Below are positions 56,151 to 64,000 of a stretch of DNA of 64,000 nt, piece by piece; positions within the stretch are counted from its first letter, which is position 1, and each line of letters starts with the position of its first letter. The stretch is from positions 243,843 to 307,842 of the forward strand of contig NZ_BDHH01000001.1 of assembly GCF_001748365.1 (NCBI RefSeq), read 5' to 3'. The position numbers and the translations under genes were made by a program. Origin of the DNA: Fusibacter sp. 3D3 (GTDB taxonomy: Bacteria; Bacillota; Clostridia; Peptostreptococcales; Acidaminobacteraceae). The notes under the pieces are model-generated. The model was given only the letters and a program-made list of their open reading frames with translations. It was not told the DNA's origin and searched no databases.

Positions 56151-56429
56151 TTATTTTGTTAATCCCTTTAAAATATGGTCTGCAATTTGCTCTGCATTTG
56201 GTTTGTAGCTGCCAGAGCTAATTTGTTCTTTAATCGCATTGACTTTCTCGCTTCTCACTTCTGGAACCTCTTTAAGGGCCTGCATTGCCACTTGATAATC
56301 TCTCGCTGCACTTGAAATTTCAACTTTGTCGCTCTTAAAGCCAGTCTTTTCTGTTTCCTCAGTCTTCTTAACGTTCTTTCCATAAGTCTTTAGAACGTTT
56401 TGAATATTTGGACTACCTGTAATTCTCAT
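56151..56429 (-). CDS. flgM: Anti-sigma factor FlgM
   Basis: The 92-residue protein has an unstructured N-terminal half (VKKTEETEKTGFKSDKVEIS) and the sigma-binding C-terminal helices (VRSEKVNAIKEQISSGSYKP, then ADHILKG). FlgM holds sigma-D inactive until it is exported through the finished hook. A sigma-D promoter 40 bases upstream gives the normal feedback loop. Confidence 0.96.
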   Translation of the reverse strand: MRITGSPNIQNVLKTYGKNVKKTEETEKTGFKSDKVEISSAARDYQVAMQALKEVPEVRSEKVNAIKEQISSGSYKPNAEQIADHILKGLTK

Positions 56430-56468
56430 ATAAAAACACCCCCGTTCGTGCCGATTTCTCTACTAGAG

Positions 56469-56495
56469 CTATCGGCATAAACAGGGGTAAGTTTA
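56469..56495 (-). promoter_or_regulatory. Sigma-D promoter for flgM
   Basis: On the minus strand TAAA (56492-56495), a 15-base spacer and GCCGATAG (56469-56476) match the consensus except for the last base. A second GCCGAT lies in inverted orientation nearby (56449-56454). Confidence 0.85.
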
Positions 56496-56508
56496 GTACT
56501 TTTCTAAA

Positions 56509-56919
56509 TTATTTTTTTTCTTTAATATGCATCCCTACTCGAGTTCTATACTGGTCGTTTTCACCAATACCCGCTTTAAGACCATCGGTGAGATTGCGAA
56601 TACACTTAGGACAAAAACGGCCTCCACCTTCTGCAGGTTCTCCACAGCGTTCGCAAAATGCAATAATCGTATTTTCCCCGAGCACTATTTTACCATCGCG
56701 TATCCACTTGAGGATTGCTTCTGTTGAAATTCCAGTGCCTATACTGACATCTTTTACGCCTGAAGTTGGATTGTCGTAAATGTATTCTCTCACTTTTGTA
56801 AAACCATCGTCAATATCCTCATTGCATCTAGAACACAAAAAATCATGTCCATTTACAGCAGCAAACAAGCGATTACACTTCTTGCAGTTTTTTAAATTGC
56901 CCATTTTATTTTCTGTCAT
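56509..56919 (-). CDS. YvyF-like flagellar operon protein with zinc fingers
   Basis: The 136-residue protein has two CxxC pairs near the N-terminus (NCKKCNRLF; FLCSRCNED) and a second group later (FCERCGEPAEGGGRFCPKC), which probably bind zinc. The helical DVSIGTGISTEAILKWIRDGKI between them looks like a small helix-turn-helix. It matches the flagellar operon protein YvyF family (between comFC and flgM in Bacillus). A DNA- or RNA-binding role is possible. I choose the ATG at 56919 for its GGGAGG box. Confidence 0.85.
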   Translation of the reverse strand: MTENKMGNLKNCKKCNRLFAAVNGHDFLCSRCNEDIDDGFTKVREYIYDNPTSGVKDVSIGTGISTEAILKWIRDGKIVLGENTIIAFCERCGEPAEGGGRFCPKCIRNLTDGLKAGIGENDQYRTRVGMHIKEKK

Positions 56920-56942
56920 TCTTAAAGCCTCCCAAAATGGAT

Positions 56943-57680
56943 CTATTGCCCCATGGCAAAAGTGATACAGTAAATTGCCTCGGCACCTGCCTCGTACAAC
57001 ACCTTCGAACATGTATTAACAGTTGTGCCCGTCGTATAGATATCATCTATTACAAGTACAACTTTGTTTTCAATCTTATGGCGTTCTTCTTGCTTTATTA
57101 TTATAGCATCTTTTAACATCAGCTTCCTAGCTTCTTTGTCCAATTGCTTCAGTTTTTTTGTCCTCTTATGCCGCTTGAGCTGCACCATCTGAATGTCTCT
57201 CTCAAGCATTGTTTTTATCATCTTTGCAATCAATTCACTTTGATTAAACCCTCTAGCCCACTTTCTCGTCCAGTGAATCGGCGTGGGCACGACGACCTCA
57301 ATTTTGTCTAAAATATGCTCTTCGATTAAGCGTTTGATCATGAGCTCAGCGATCCCCTTGCAATACTCCGTTTTGCCTTTGTATTTCAGTCCCAAAATCA
57401 TCTTTTTGGCAAGCGTATCGTAATGTGCACAGGAAATATGCCTTGTGTAATAATGAAATTGCTCTTGGCAAGTCTTGCATTTATATTGATAAATGTCCAA
57501 TTGATCGTAGATTATTTCAACAGGGCGATCACACTTTTGACATCTCGTGGTATCTATCTTAAGTTGTTCTAGACAGGCATTGCAAAAGAAAGATTCAGTC
57601 ATTTGTGGATCATATTCTGCGTCACACCCAAGACAATTCAGTTTTTCTGGAAAAAATAGATCTGCTACATGCTCTAACAT
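56943..57680 (-). CDS. comFC: ComFC-family phosphoribosyltransferase-like protein
   Basis: The 245-residue protein has an N-terminal zinc ribbon (LNCLGCDAEY; FCNACLEQL; CQKCDRPVE; CKTCQEQFHY) and a PRTase fold whose PRPP loop is VLVIDDIYTTGTTVNTCSKVL. ComFC (GntX/ComF) acts in uptake of transforming DNA in the cytoplasm. It leads the flagellar cluster as in B. subtilis, where comFA and comFB precede it; those are absent here and recD2 stands in their place. GAGGTGG precedes the ATG. Confidence 0.94.
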   Translation of the reverse strand: MLEHVADLFFPEKLNCLGCDAEYDPQMTESFFCNACLEQLKIDTTRCQKCDRPVEIIYDQLDIYQYKCKTCQEQFHYYTRHISCAHYDTLAKKMILGLKYKGKTEYCKGIAELMIKRLIEEHILDKIEVVVPTPIHWTRKWARGFNQSELIAKMIKTMLERDIQMVQLKRHKRTKKLKQLDKEARKLMLKDAIIIKQEERHKIENKVVLVIDDIYTTGTTVNTCSKVLYEAGAEAIYCITFAMGQ

Positions 57681-57727
57681 CTAAAAACACCACCTCTCAA
57701 TGCCTCATTAAAATTTATACACCGCAC

Positions 57728-59983
57728 CTAATCGCTTTGATCCGCAAGTGTCTCCCAAACCTTTTTAAAATGGACGAGCCGCCCTTTTAAGTTCGAGAGC
57801 CTGCGCTCTTCATGCGTTTGATGAATCATGTGATTTAGATATTTTTTATCCCCAACCAGCACGACCAGTTCCCGAGCCCGCGTTATTGCTGTATACAAGA
57901 TATTTCGGCTCATGAGCATTGGCGGTCCGTAGCTCACAGGCATGATCACCACTTTAAACTCACTGCCCTGGCTCTTATGCACGGTCACCGCATAGGCTAA
58001 CGCGAGCTCATCCAGAGATGCATAATCATAAACGACTTCTTTCTCTTGATCGAACACTACCGTAATTTCTCTATAGACCTCATCAATCATAGTAATAAAG
58101 CCAATATCGCCATTAAAGACCCCTTTGCCTTCTTCACCAAATCGGTTTGTCCAATCTATATTATAATTATTCTTAATCTGCATGACTTTATCGCCCCTTC
58201 TAAAGAGCTTATAGCCTATTTTCTTTTCACCTTTTTCTGGTGATTCCGGATTTAAAACACTTTGAAGCATCGTATTTAAGGCATCTACCCCCACACCAGT
58301 GCCCTTCATGGGTGCCAAAATCTGAAGATCTTCCATGGCATTAAACCCATAGTAATTGGGCAGGCGGTCTGTTACAAGTGCTTCAATCTCTTTTAAGATT
58401 TGATCTGCTTTCGTATGTGAAATAAAGAAAAAATCCTTGTCTTTTTTATTGAGGACAGGTGCTTCTCCACGATTGATTTTATGCGCATTTTCCGCGATCA
58501 ACGAAGTTTCTGACTGCCTATAAATCTCATCCAGACATACCGAAGGAATCACACTAGACTCTAGGATCTCCTTTAGCACACTTCCAGGACCCACAGAAGG
58601 AAGCTGATCTGAATCGCCCACCAAGATCAAGTGACTCCCTTCCTTTATGGCGTCTAGTAGACGGTACATCAAAAGGATGTCCACCATGGAAATTTCATCT
58701 ATGATGATCACATCTGCTTCAAGTGGATTCTGGTCATTTCTTTGAAATTCCATATCACCTTGAAACTCTAGGAGTCTATGAATCGTCTTGGATTCTCTTT
58801 GTGTGGCTTCTGTCATTCTCTTCGCAGCTCTACCAGTAGGTGCCGCAAGTAACACTTTTTTACCTTGCACTTCAAAGGCGTTTATCACCGTATTGATAAT
58901 GGTTGTTTTTCCTGTTCCCGGCCCACCCGTTATAACGAAAACCCCGTTTTCAAGGGCTTTTGCCACAGCAAGCTTTTGCTTTTCACCTAAGAGGATGCCC
59001 CTTTCCTCCTGATATTCTTCAATAAAACCATCCACAAAGGTTTGAAGCGGCTGATTGTTCATCATCATGAGTTTGACAAGTTTAAGGGCAACTTGTTGCT
59101 CTGCGAAATACAATGTAGGCAAGTAAACTGCTAAATCAGTGATTTCATCCCCGCTACCATCAGCTTCTGGTTGAATCTGCTCCACTTGCACATCACCTTT
59201 GACTGCAAGTTCTGCAATCATTTGATCTACCAAGTCACTGGGAATGCCAAGTTCACGTTCCGTTAAATAACAAAGTGCTTTCTTGCCCAGAAAGCTGTTA
59301 CCACTTCCCGCTTCTTTGTTCAGTATATAAAGTATCCCAGAGGCAATTCTAAAAGGAGACTTAGACTCAATGCCCATTTTTTGAGCCATTTGATCGGCAA
59401 ATTTGAACCCGATACCGCTGATTTCATCCGCAAGAATGTAGGGATTTGTTTCAATTTTTTCTATGGCCTCAAGACCGTACTTCCGATAAATCTTCATAGC
59501 CATATGCACGGTTATATTGAGATTCTGAAAGTACATAATAAAATCTCTGAGTTCATATTGTTCTTTATACGACAAGACAATTTGCTCTAGTTTTTTAGGC
59601 CCAATGCCTGGAATTTCAAGTAGTCTTTCTGGATTTTCATGAATGACTTCAAGCGCTGAGTCCCCAAACGCTTGGATCATGAGTTGAGCGGTAGCTTCTC
59701 CGATCCCCTTAATCACACCAGAACTCAGATATTTATAAAGCTCTTCTCGTTCTTTAGGCTTCACATGTTCTAAATACTGAACCGTTAGCTGCTCGCCATA
59801 GATCGGGTGAATCTCAAGTTTTCCAGAAACGCGAAGCCTATCACCAGACTTAATAAATGGGAGGGTTCCTTTAATACAAATATAGTCTTCATGTGTATTG
59901 AGATTGGCAATCATAAAGCCCGTTTCATCATTTTGATAAATGATTTCCTCTATGACCCCTTCATATAATAAAGCCTCTGACAT
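57728..59983 (-). CDS. recD2: RecD2-type SF1B DNA helicase
   Basis: The 751-residue protein has an N-terminal OB/HhH part (IKGIGEATAQLMIQAFG; LLEIPGIGPKKLEQIVLSY), Walker A ITGGPGTGKTTIINTVI near residue 353, Walker B IIIDEISMVDILLM, ILVGDSDQLPSVGPG, and the C-terminal helicase motifs (ALAYAVTVHKSQGSEFKVVI; YTAITRARELVVLVG). Stand-alone RecD2 unwinds DNA 5'-3' and works in replication repair, without RecBC. GGGAG is nine bases from the ATG. Confidence 0.96.
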   Translation of the reverse strand: MSEALLYEGVIEEIIYQNDETGFMIANLNTHEDYICIKGTLPFIKSGDRLRVSGKLEIHPIYGEQLTVQYLEHVKPKEREELYKYLSSGVIKGIGEATAQLMIQAFGDSALEVIHENPERLLEIPGIGPKKLEQIVLSYKEQYELRDFIMYFQNLNITVHMAMKIYRKYGLEAIEKIETNPYILADEISGIGFKFADQMAQKMGIESKSPFRIASGILYILNKEAGSGNSFLGKKALCYLTERELGIPSDLVDQMIAELAVKGDVQVEQIQPEADGSGDEITDLAVYLPTLYFAEQQVALKLVKLMMMNNQPLQTFVDGFIEEYQEERGILLGEKQKLAVAKALENGVFVITGGPGTGKTTIINTVINAFEVQGKKVLLAAPTGRAAKRMTEATQRESKTIHRLLEFQGDMEFQRNDQNPLEADVIIIDEISMVDILLMYRLLDAIKEGSHLILVGDSDQLPSVGPGSVLKEILESSVIPSVCLDEIYRQSETSLIAENAHKINRGEAPVLNKKDKDFFFISHTKADQILKEIEALVTDRLPNYYGFNAMEDLQILAPMKGTGVGVDALNTMLQSVLNPESPEKGEKKIGYKLFRRGDKVMQIKNNYNIDWTNRFGEEGKGVFNGDIGFITMIDEVYREITVVFDQEKEVVYDYASLDELALAYAVTVHKSQGSEFKVVIMPVSYGPPMLMSRNILYTAITRARELVVLVGDKKYLNHMIHQTHEERRLSNLKGRLVHFKKVWETLADQSD

Positions 59984-60295
59984 TTTATGTAGTCTCCCAT
60001 TCTGTTTAGGTGCAATTAGAACTCACGTTCATAGTTTATCATAGTTTATCATAGTTTTTATAGTGACCGATATGATTTTTTCATAAAATCTATATTTCTC
60101 AATTTAATGCGGGTGCTATGCATTGCCCCTAAAGCATTTTACAAGTCTAATGTATAGCATTTTTGTTATTTACTTTCCAAGATACAAATACATTAATATT
60201 CTTTAGATTTTAGACAATATTATTAGTGCAATTATTATTCACAGATAGTAGAATTAAAAATGAACTATATTTAACAATTAACTTTGGGAGGTTAT
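59984..60295. other. Spacer between divergent recD2 and lipoprotein genes, with a short triple repeat
   Basis: The only regular feature is three 10-base direct repeats ATAGTTTATC at 60031-60060, the third altered at its end. Their one-turn spacing would put them on one face of the helix, about 50 bases upstream of recD2. They could be a binding site or a slippage tract. No gene is seen; no convincing promoter for the lipoprotein was found. Confidence 0.45.
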
Positions 60296-61939
60296 ATGAG
60301 AAGACAATCTTTACTTGCGTTCATCATTATCTTAAGTCTATTTTTGACGGTTGGGTGTCAAAAAAGCGAAGCAGAAATCAGAGCAGAGCTCAAAGCCGAA
60401 ATGGCATCAGAAACAAAATCAGCTGAAAATAATGCAGCGGATACAAATGCACTTTTAGGCACTGCAAAATCTGAAAACGATGAAATCGTATATCCGTATT
60501 TAAAATCAATTTATCCAGAATTAACACCTGAGGCATTTAATTTAAATTGGAATTTAACCTACTCAGATATTACCAGAGAAGGACATCTAGATGTTGCAAT
60601 CGTTGATACATCAGGGTATTCCGCCGCGATCTTCTTAACTTCAGATTCTGGGAAAATTGAGCCCATAAAGTCTGATGAGATTTTTACAGAAAGTAACACC
60701 ACAATTGAAATTAACGGTGACTTTATCATTATACACGGAACACCACATGGTTCAGGTCTTAATGGCAATTACATCGATATTGCTTATTTCGACGGAAACA
60801 AAGTTAAATTGTTAACGCATGAGTCACTCTATACTGACTATCGTGCCGGAAATCAAAGTTATCAAGAAGGTGCAGGGACTATTACACTTAATAATGGCTA
60901 TTCTGATTTCAACTATAGCTATCAAGTTAAAAGTGTCGATGCCAATGGCGCAGAAAAAATTATCAGTGTGATCAATCTAAACTATGCCTTTAATCCAGAC
61001 ACTGCAGAATATGAGCGTGGCCAAATTGGGGAGAATTTTTCTGAACTCGATGCGAGTCCATCCACAACCTCTGAATCGACATCATCCACTTCTATTACAA
61101 ACGATTACCATCAAGGTTATGATGTCCATGTAAAAAAGGATCAACTCTACATCACTTATCACAATACAGGAAACGAAGAAGTGCTTTTAACCCCTATTGA
61201 AATAGATTATGCAACACCTTCTTCATTTGATCCTTCAAGAATATATTTCACAACGAAAGCCAAGCCTTACCAAACTTATTATTACAATTTGAACAGCATG
61301 TCTACTGTCTATATAAATGATGGTCAGTACGTTACTGATTTAAAGGATTCACCATACGAGCATTTTGTAGTCCTCGCTCAGCTCAAAGACGGATCAACGG
61401 TTAGAGATGTATTTGATGATCGCGGACAATTTTACTGTACATTGGGCGTCCGACTAGATAAAGACTTAAACAATCAAATCAGCCTAGCCTATGAAACTGC
61501 AAATTCTGATTTAACATTAGGCAGCATGAAATTAACTGGCTTTGAAAATGAAATTGTCAATGACACCCCTCTATCTTATGAAAATTATAGTTTTGTGCTC
61601 ATGCCATGGTATACAGGTATAAATCAATCTAAATTGACAACAAACAACATCAGTTTCAGCGATAATCCCAATAATACCAAAATTACTTTTGCTGTTTTAG
61701 GAACGCTTAAAAATGTAAGCATCACTTATTATGGCTCTATGGATTCAATCGGCGAAGTTGAAAACGTTGGCGACGTAAGCAATCAACTCATCAATGCCTT
61801 TGCACTTTATAGTTCAGATGTTTCCCACATAAAAATCAAAGGCACGGTAGATCTAGGCGAAGGATTTACAAGGGATGTTGATTATGTAATAGATACAGTC
61901 AGGGATTATGATCAATATGAAATCCTTGCATTTGAATAA
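60296..61939 (+). CDS. Secreted lipoprotein, unknown function (1)
   Basis: The 547-residue protein starts MRRQSLLAFIIILSLFLTVG-C, a type II signal peptide with lipobox LTVGC; the cysteine at about 21 would be lipidated and the protein held on the outer face of the membrane. A charged helix (KSEAEIRAELKAEMASETKS) and a spacer follow. The rest is beta-rich, with no catalytic motif that I recognise. The region around residues 55-230 has the look of a VCBS-like or beta-propeller fragment (GHLDVAIVDTSGYSAAIFL). GGGAGG sets the start. Confidence 0.75.
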   Translation: MRRQSLLAFIIILSLFLTVGCQKSEAEIRAELKAEMASETKSAENNAADTNALLGTAKSENDEIVYPYLKSIYPELTPEAFNLNWNLTYSDITREGHLDVAIVDTSGYSAAIFLTSDSGKIEPIKSDEIFTESNTTIEINGDFIIIHGTPHGSGLNGNYIDIAYFDGNKVKLLTHESLYTDYRAGNQSYQEGAGTITLNNGYSDFNYSYQVKSVDANGAEKIISVINLNYAFNPDTAEYERGQIGENFSELDASPSTTSESTSSTSITNDYHQGYDVHVKKDQLYITYHNTGNEEVLLTPIEIDYATPSSFDPSRIYFTTKAKPYQTYYYNLNSMSTVYINDGQYVTDLKDSPYEHFVVLAQLKDGSTVRDVFDDRGQFYCTLGVRLDKDLNNQISLAYETANSDLTLGSMKLTGFENEIVNDTPLSYENYSFVLMPWYTGINQSKLTTNNISFSDNPNNTKITFAVLGTLKNVSITYYGSMDSIGEVENVGDVSNQLINAFALYSSDVSHIKIKGTVDLGEGFTRDVDYVIDTVRDYDQYEILAFE

Positions 61940-61952
61940 GGGAGGTCTCTAT

Positions 61953-63113
61953 ATGAAGGCTCAATCAAAAATCATTTTATCCATTTTGCTCTGTTTAAGC
62001 CTGATACTCTTTTCTGGGTGTGCACGGAAATCAGAAGAAGTCATTCGTGCTGAAATTAAAGCTGAACTTGAAGCTGAAGCTGAAGCAAATCAATCCAACA
62101 CAAATACTGAAATTAATACAGACGCTCAAGTCATCACAGGGCTCATCACGATTAACCCCAGTCCCTTTGAAGAGGGTATCCTACTGGATGAACCTATCGT
62201 CTTTAATGGAAAAAGTTACTCCGAGATAGGGTTTCAAGATGCATACTTTTCAAAATATTTAGATCGAACGCTTTTCGAATATTCTCCAGATGGCCCCATT
62301 TTATCAGGACAATATTATAACAATATCCCTATCTCCGTCTCAATAACAAAGGACTCCCTTCGATTAGATGACCGGAATCTCCTGAGCGCACAGATTGATA
62401 AAATCATTTCAATTAACAATCATTCCGATCTTATTGATCGTACTCAAGAAGATTATAGTCTTGAATTCTATGAAACTGTTTTCAACACAATGATAGAATT
62501 CAGTATGGATATAGCGACTTATCCTGAGGACATTCACGAATTTATACTCTATCAAACAGATTCAATGTTTAAAACTGCCGTTGATAAACTCATTGATTCT
62601 GGAAAATTTATCATCACTGATGGCGATCATTATGTTTTATCTGATGTATCTAATCCAAGCGAAGATCAAGGTCAGAGTATTGAATACAATCTTCAAGATC
62701 TTAAAAATGGCACTGCTATAGCTGGTTTAGTTGTAAAGGGGAATCAATTTAAAGCAGGCGATTCTACGGTTGATTATACACTAGAAGGTTCGACCAGTAT
62801 AAGCGGTGAGTTATTTTATGATGCTGAGTTTTGGGAGGCTTATATATTTGTTTTTCAAGATACCGAGCTTTTGAATTATAAAATCAAAATTGAATTCCCA
62901 GATCAATATATTTTTGACCAAACTTTTTCTTCATGCGTCATTAGAAATCAAGAGGAACTTGAAGCAAATTTAACCGCTGAAGAAATTGAACTGATTAAAT
63001 CAGGACAGTCTTTGAAGGTTACCATGCTCCTTAAAGACATTTCAACTTCCTATATGTATCAGTCAGAAGGTGGCATTGGTGCTGATTTTATAAGCCTAAG
63101 TAGAATACAATAA
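61953..63113 (+). CDS. Secreted lipoprotein, unknown function (2)
   Basis: The 386-residue protein has a signal peptide with lipobox (ILLCLSLILFSG-C, cysteine near 22) and then KSEEVIRAEIKAELEAEAEA, closely similar to the same region of the gene before it. The rest is not similar by eye. It starts 13 bases after the first lipoprotein stop codon with GGGAGG in between, so the two are cotranscribed and probably act together at the cell surface. No function can be assigned. Confidence 0.75.
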   Translation: MKAQSKIILSILLCLSLILFSGCARKSEEVIRAEIKAELEAEAEANQSNTNTEINTDAQVITGLITINPSPFEEGILLDEPIVFNGKSYSEIGFQDAYFSKYLDRTLFEYSPDGPILSGQYYNNIPISVSITKDSLRLDDRNLLSAQIDKIISINNHSDLIDRTQEDYSLEFYETVFNTMIEFSMDIATYPEDIHEFILYQTDSMFKTAVDKLIDSGKFIITDGDHYVLSDVSNPSEDQGQSIEYNLQDLKNGTAIAGLVVKGNQFKAGDSTVDYTLEGSTSISGELFYDAEFWEAYIFVFQDTELLNYKIKIEFPDQYIFDQTFSSCVIRNQEELEANLTAEEIELIKSGQSLKVTMLLKDISTSYMYQSEGGIGADFISLSRIQ

Positions 63114-63174
63114 ATTTTGATTTAAGATCCAACGCCAGTGTAGCTGTAAGGCATCAAAATCCAAAAGATAAGCA

Positions 63175-63246
63175 ACCCTCTATCCTATGATGTCGTTTAC
63201 GGGAAATTCGCGATACAGCATAGGGTAGAGGGGTAACTGTTTTTTT
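63175..63246 (+). terminator. Long hairpin terminator after the lipoprotein genes
   Basis: ACCCTCTATCCTATG (63175-63189) pairs with CATAGGGTAGAGGGGT region (63219-63234) with one G-T pair, and a run of seven Ts follows (63240-63246). The apical loop differs from the A/B/D/E hairpin family. Confidence 0.8.
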
Positions 63247-63369
63247 GACACTCTAATCTTATATATAATAGAAATTTCATTCATATTATGCTATTATTGT
63301 TAACATACGGATGATGCTCAATCATTTCCTATTCGGAATGGAAAAACTATTATAAGGAGGTCAAAACGC

Positions 63370-63690
63370 ATGGAAGATATGAAAAAAGATTTTGACGACG
63401 TCAAGAAAGAACTCCAAAAGGAAGGGCTTGTCAAAACATTTCTAAGTTTTGATAAAATGATTACCCCTACTTTAATTAAAATTATTTTCTACATCGGCAT
63501 TTTATTGTCTACCCTCACTGGACTAAGTATGATATTAAGCGGTATGAGATCACATTTTGGCGGCGGCATACAAGTGCTTTTAGGATTATTAACACTGGTG
63601 ATATCGCCAATCGTCGTTAGAGTTTACTGTGAACTTTTAATTGTAATTTTCAAAATTCACGATTCTTTAAACGAAATAAAAAATAAGTAA
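63370..63690 (+). CDS. DUF4282-like small membrane protein
   Basis: The 106-residue protein has a charged, helical N-terminus (about 1-25, KKDFDDVKKELQKE), then FLSFDKMITPTLIKIIFYIG (first membrane segment 33-60), GGGIQVLLGLLTLVISPIVVRVYCELLIVIFKI (second segment) and a short charged end. This is the DUF4282 layout; function unknown. AAGGAGG is ten bases before the ATG. It forms its own transcription unit, with a hairpin after it. Confidence 0.82.
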   Translation: MEDMKKDFDDVKKELQKEGLVKTFLSFDKMITPTLIKIIFYIGILLSTLTGLSMILSGMRSHFGGGIQVLLGLLTLVISPIVVRVYCELLIVIFKIHDSLNEIKNK

Positions 63691-63729
63691 AGCTATTATT
63701 AGACATATTTTGAATTGACATCTTTACAT

Positions 63730-63770
63730 AAGGCATCGGGTTGACCATTCCCAACTCTGTGCCTTATTTT
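63730..63770 (+). terminator. Probable terminator of the DUF4282-like gene
   Basis: AAGGCA/TGCCTT (63730-63735, 63760-63765) with an inner GTTG/CAAC stem is followed by TATTTT. Confidence 0.55.
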
Positions 63771-63788
63771 GCGTTTAAAATGGACGAT

Positions 63789-64000
63789 GTCCATCAACCT
63801 GTAAAGTAATTTTATACACTACAAAGTTGAAATCCCCCCACCCTATATATATGCTGGATGAACAATCCGCAGGCGGAAACCGCCGAGGACTCTTGTTCAG
63901 GAAGCATATAGTCCATCAACCTGTAAAGTAATTTAATACACTATAAAGTTGAAATCCCCCCACCCTATATATATGCTGGATGAACAATCCGCAGGCGGGA
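63789..64000. repeat. 122-bp direct tandem repeat, continuing past the window edge
   Basis: A unit starting GTCCATCAACCTGTAAAG at 63789 recurs at 63911 with few changes (for example TTTTATACACTAC versus TTTAATACACTAT). The period is 122 bp. The second copy is cut by the window end. Each unit has a conserved 5' segment of about 55 bases and a hairpin (element D). No open frame or CRISPR-like spacer is present. Confidence 0.88.
63848..63910 (+). repeat. Hairpin element D inside the tandem repeat
   Basis: TATATGCT/AGCATATA (63848-63855, 63903-63910), GGA opposite GGA, TGAACAA/TTGTTCA (63859-63865, 63893-63899), TCC/GGA with a 3' CTC bulge (63890-63892), GCA opposite GA, and GGCGG-AAA-CCGCC at the tip (63872-63884). 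The inner part matches the loop of element A, with the outer stem fully different. Confidence 0.8.

Noticed and set aside
63245-63269. TTGACA ... TATAAT before the DUF4282-like gene
   Set aside because: The boxes are only 13 bases apart, too short for sigma-A; TTGACA also overlaps the end of the terminator.
63848-63910. CsrB-like decoy RNA for CsrA (several GGA motifs in hairpin D)
   Set aside because: The GGA triplets lie in stems or internal loops, not in hairpin loops, and no CsrB analogue is established in Firmicutes with FliW.
63789-64000. CRISPR array
   Set aside because: The unit is 122 bp and continuous, without unique spacers, and no cas genes are near.

Overview
The window looks like the chromosome of a motile, low-GC, Gram-positive anaerobe of the class Clostridia. 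The pointers are a two-cluster ferredoxin, glutamate dehydrogenase, thiolase with Rex, a Bacillus-type CsrA/FliW/flagellin module and ABC-F proteins; I cannot name the genus. Almost every gene is on the minus strand, so the replication fork probably runs from high to low coordinates here.

Layout. 1-6000: end of a glutamate dehydrogenase gene, a ferredoxin, a MarR-like regulator, thiolase, Rex, then on the plus strand an ABC-F ATPase and a stand-alone acyl carrier protein. 6131-6244: a dense cluster of DnaA boxes far from any dnaA gene. 6348-9054: tsaE-tsaB-rimI-tsaD, the t6A tRNA-modification operon. 9154-9735: a YefM-YoeB toxin-antitoxin pair with a readable operator. 9866-14583: amidohydrolase, Tex and prfB, the last with its programmed frameshift. 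14941-19629: secA, a membrane protein, an acetyltransferase and hpf.

From 19714 to 57680 the order follows the Bacillus subtilis late-flagellar locus (comFC, yvyF, flgM, flgN, flgK, flgL, yviE, fliW, csrA, hag, flaG, fliD, fliS, hpf, secA, prfB), but it is split by two cargo blocks. Block 1 (47640-51750, between flgL and yviE) has four enzymes matching the WbpA-B-E-D route to UDP-2,3-diacetamido-2,3-dideoxyglucuronic acid. Block 2 (23901-43488, between hag and flaG) is about 20 kb, visibly more AT-rich, and holds CDP-6-deoxyhexose genes, three glycosyltransferases, five radical SAM proteins, two FkbM methyltransferases, a CmcI-like methyltransferase and a large HAD protein. I read block 2 as a flagellin glycosylation and modification island. 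Five of its proteins, from three unrelated catalytic families, carry the same kind of N-terminal Rossmann-like module, which is the best candidate for an undescribed modular system.

Regulation is readable: three sigma-D promoters (flgM, hag, flaG) and two CsrA sites in the hag leader, one in a hairpin loop and one over the ribosome binding site. 57728-63690 holds recD2, two related lipoproteins and a small membrane protein. The right edge enters a 122-bp tandem repeat. Its hairpin shares an internal-loop module (5' GCA opposite 3' GA, next to CC/GG) with three other intergenic hairpins in the window whose outer stems are unrelated.
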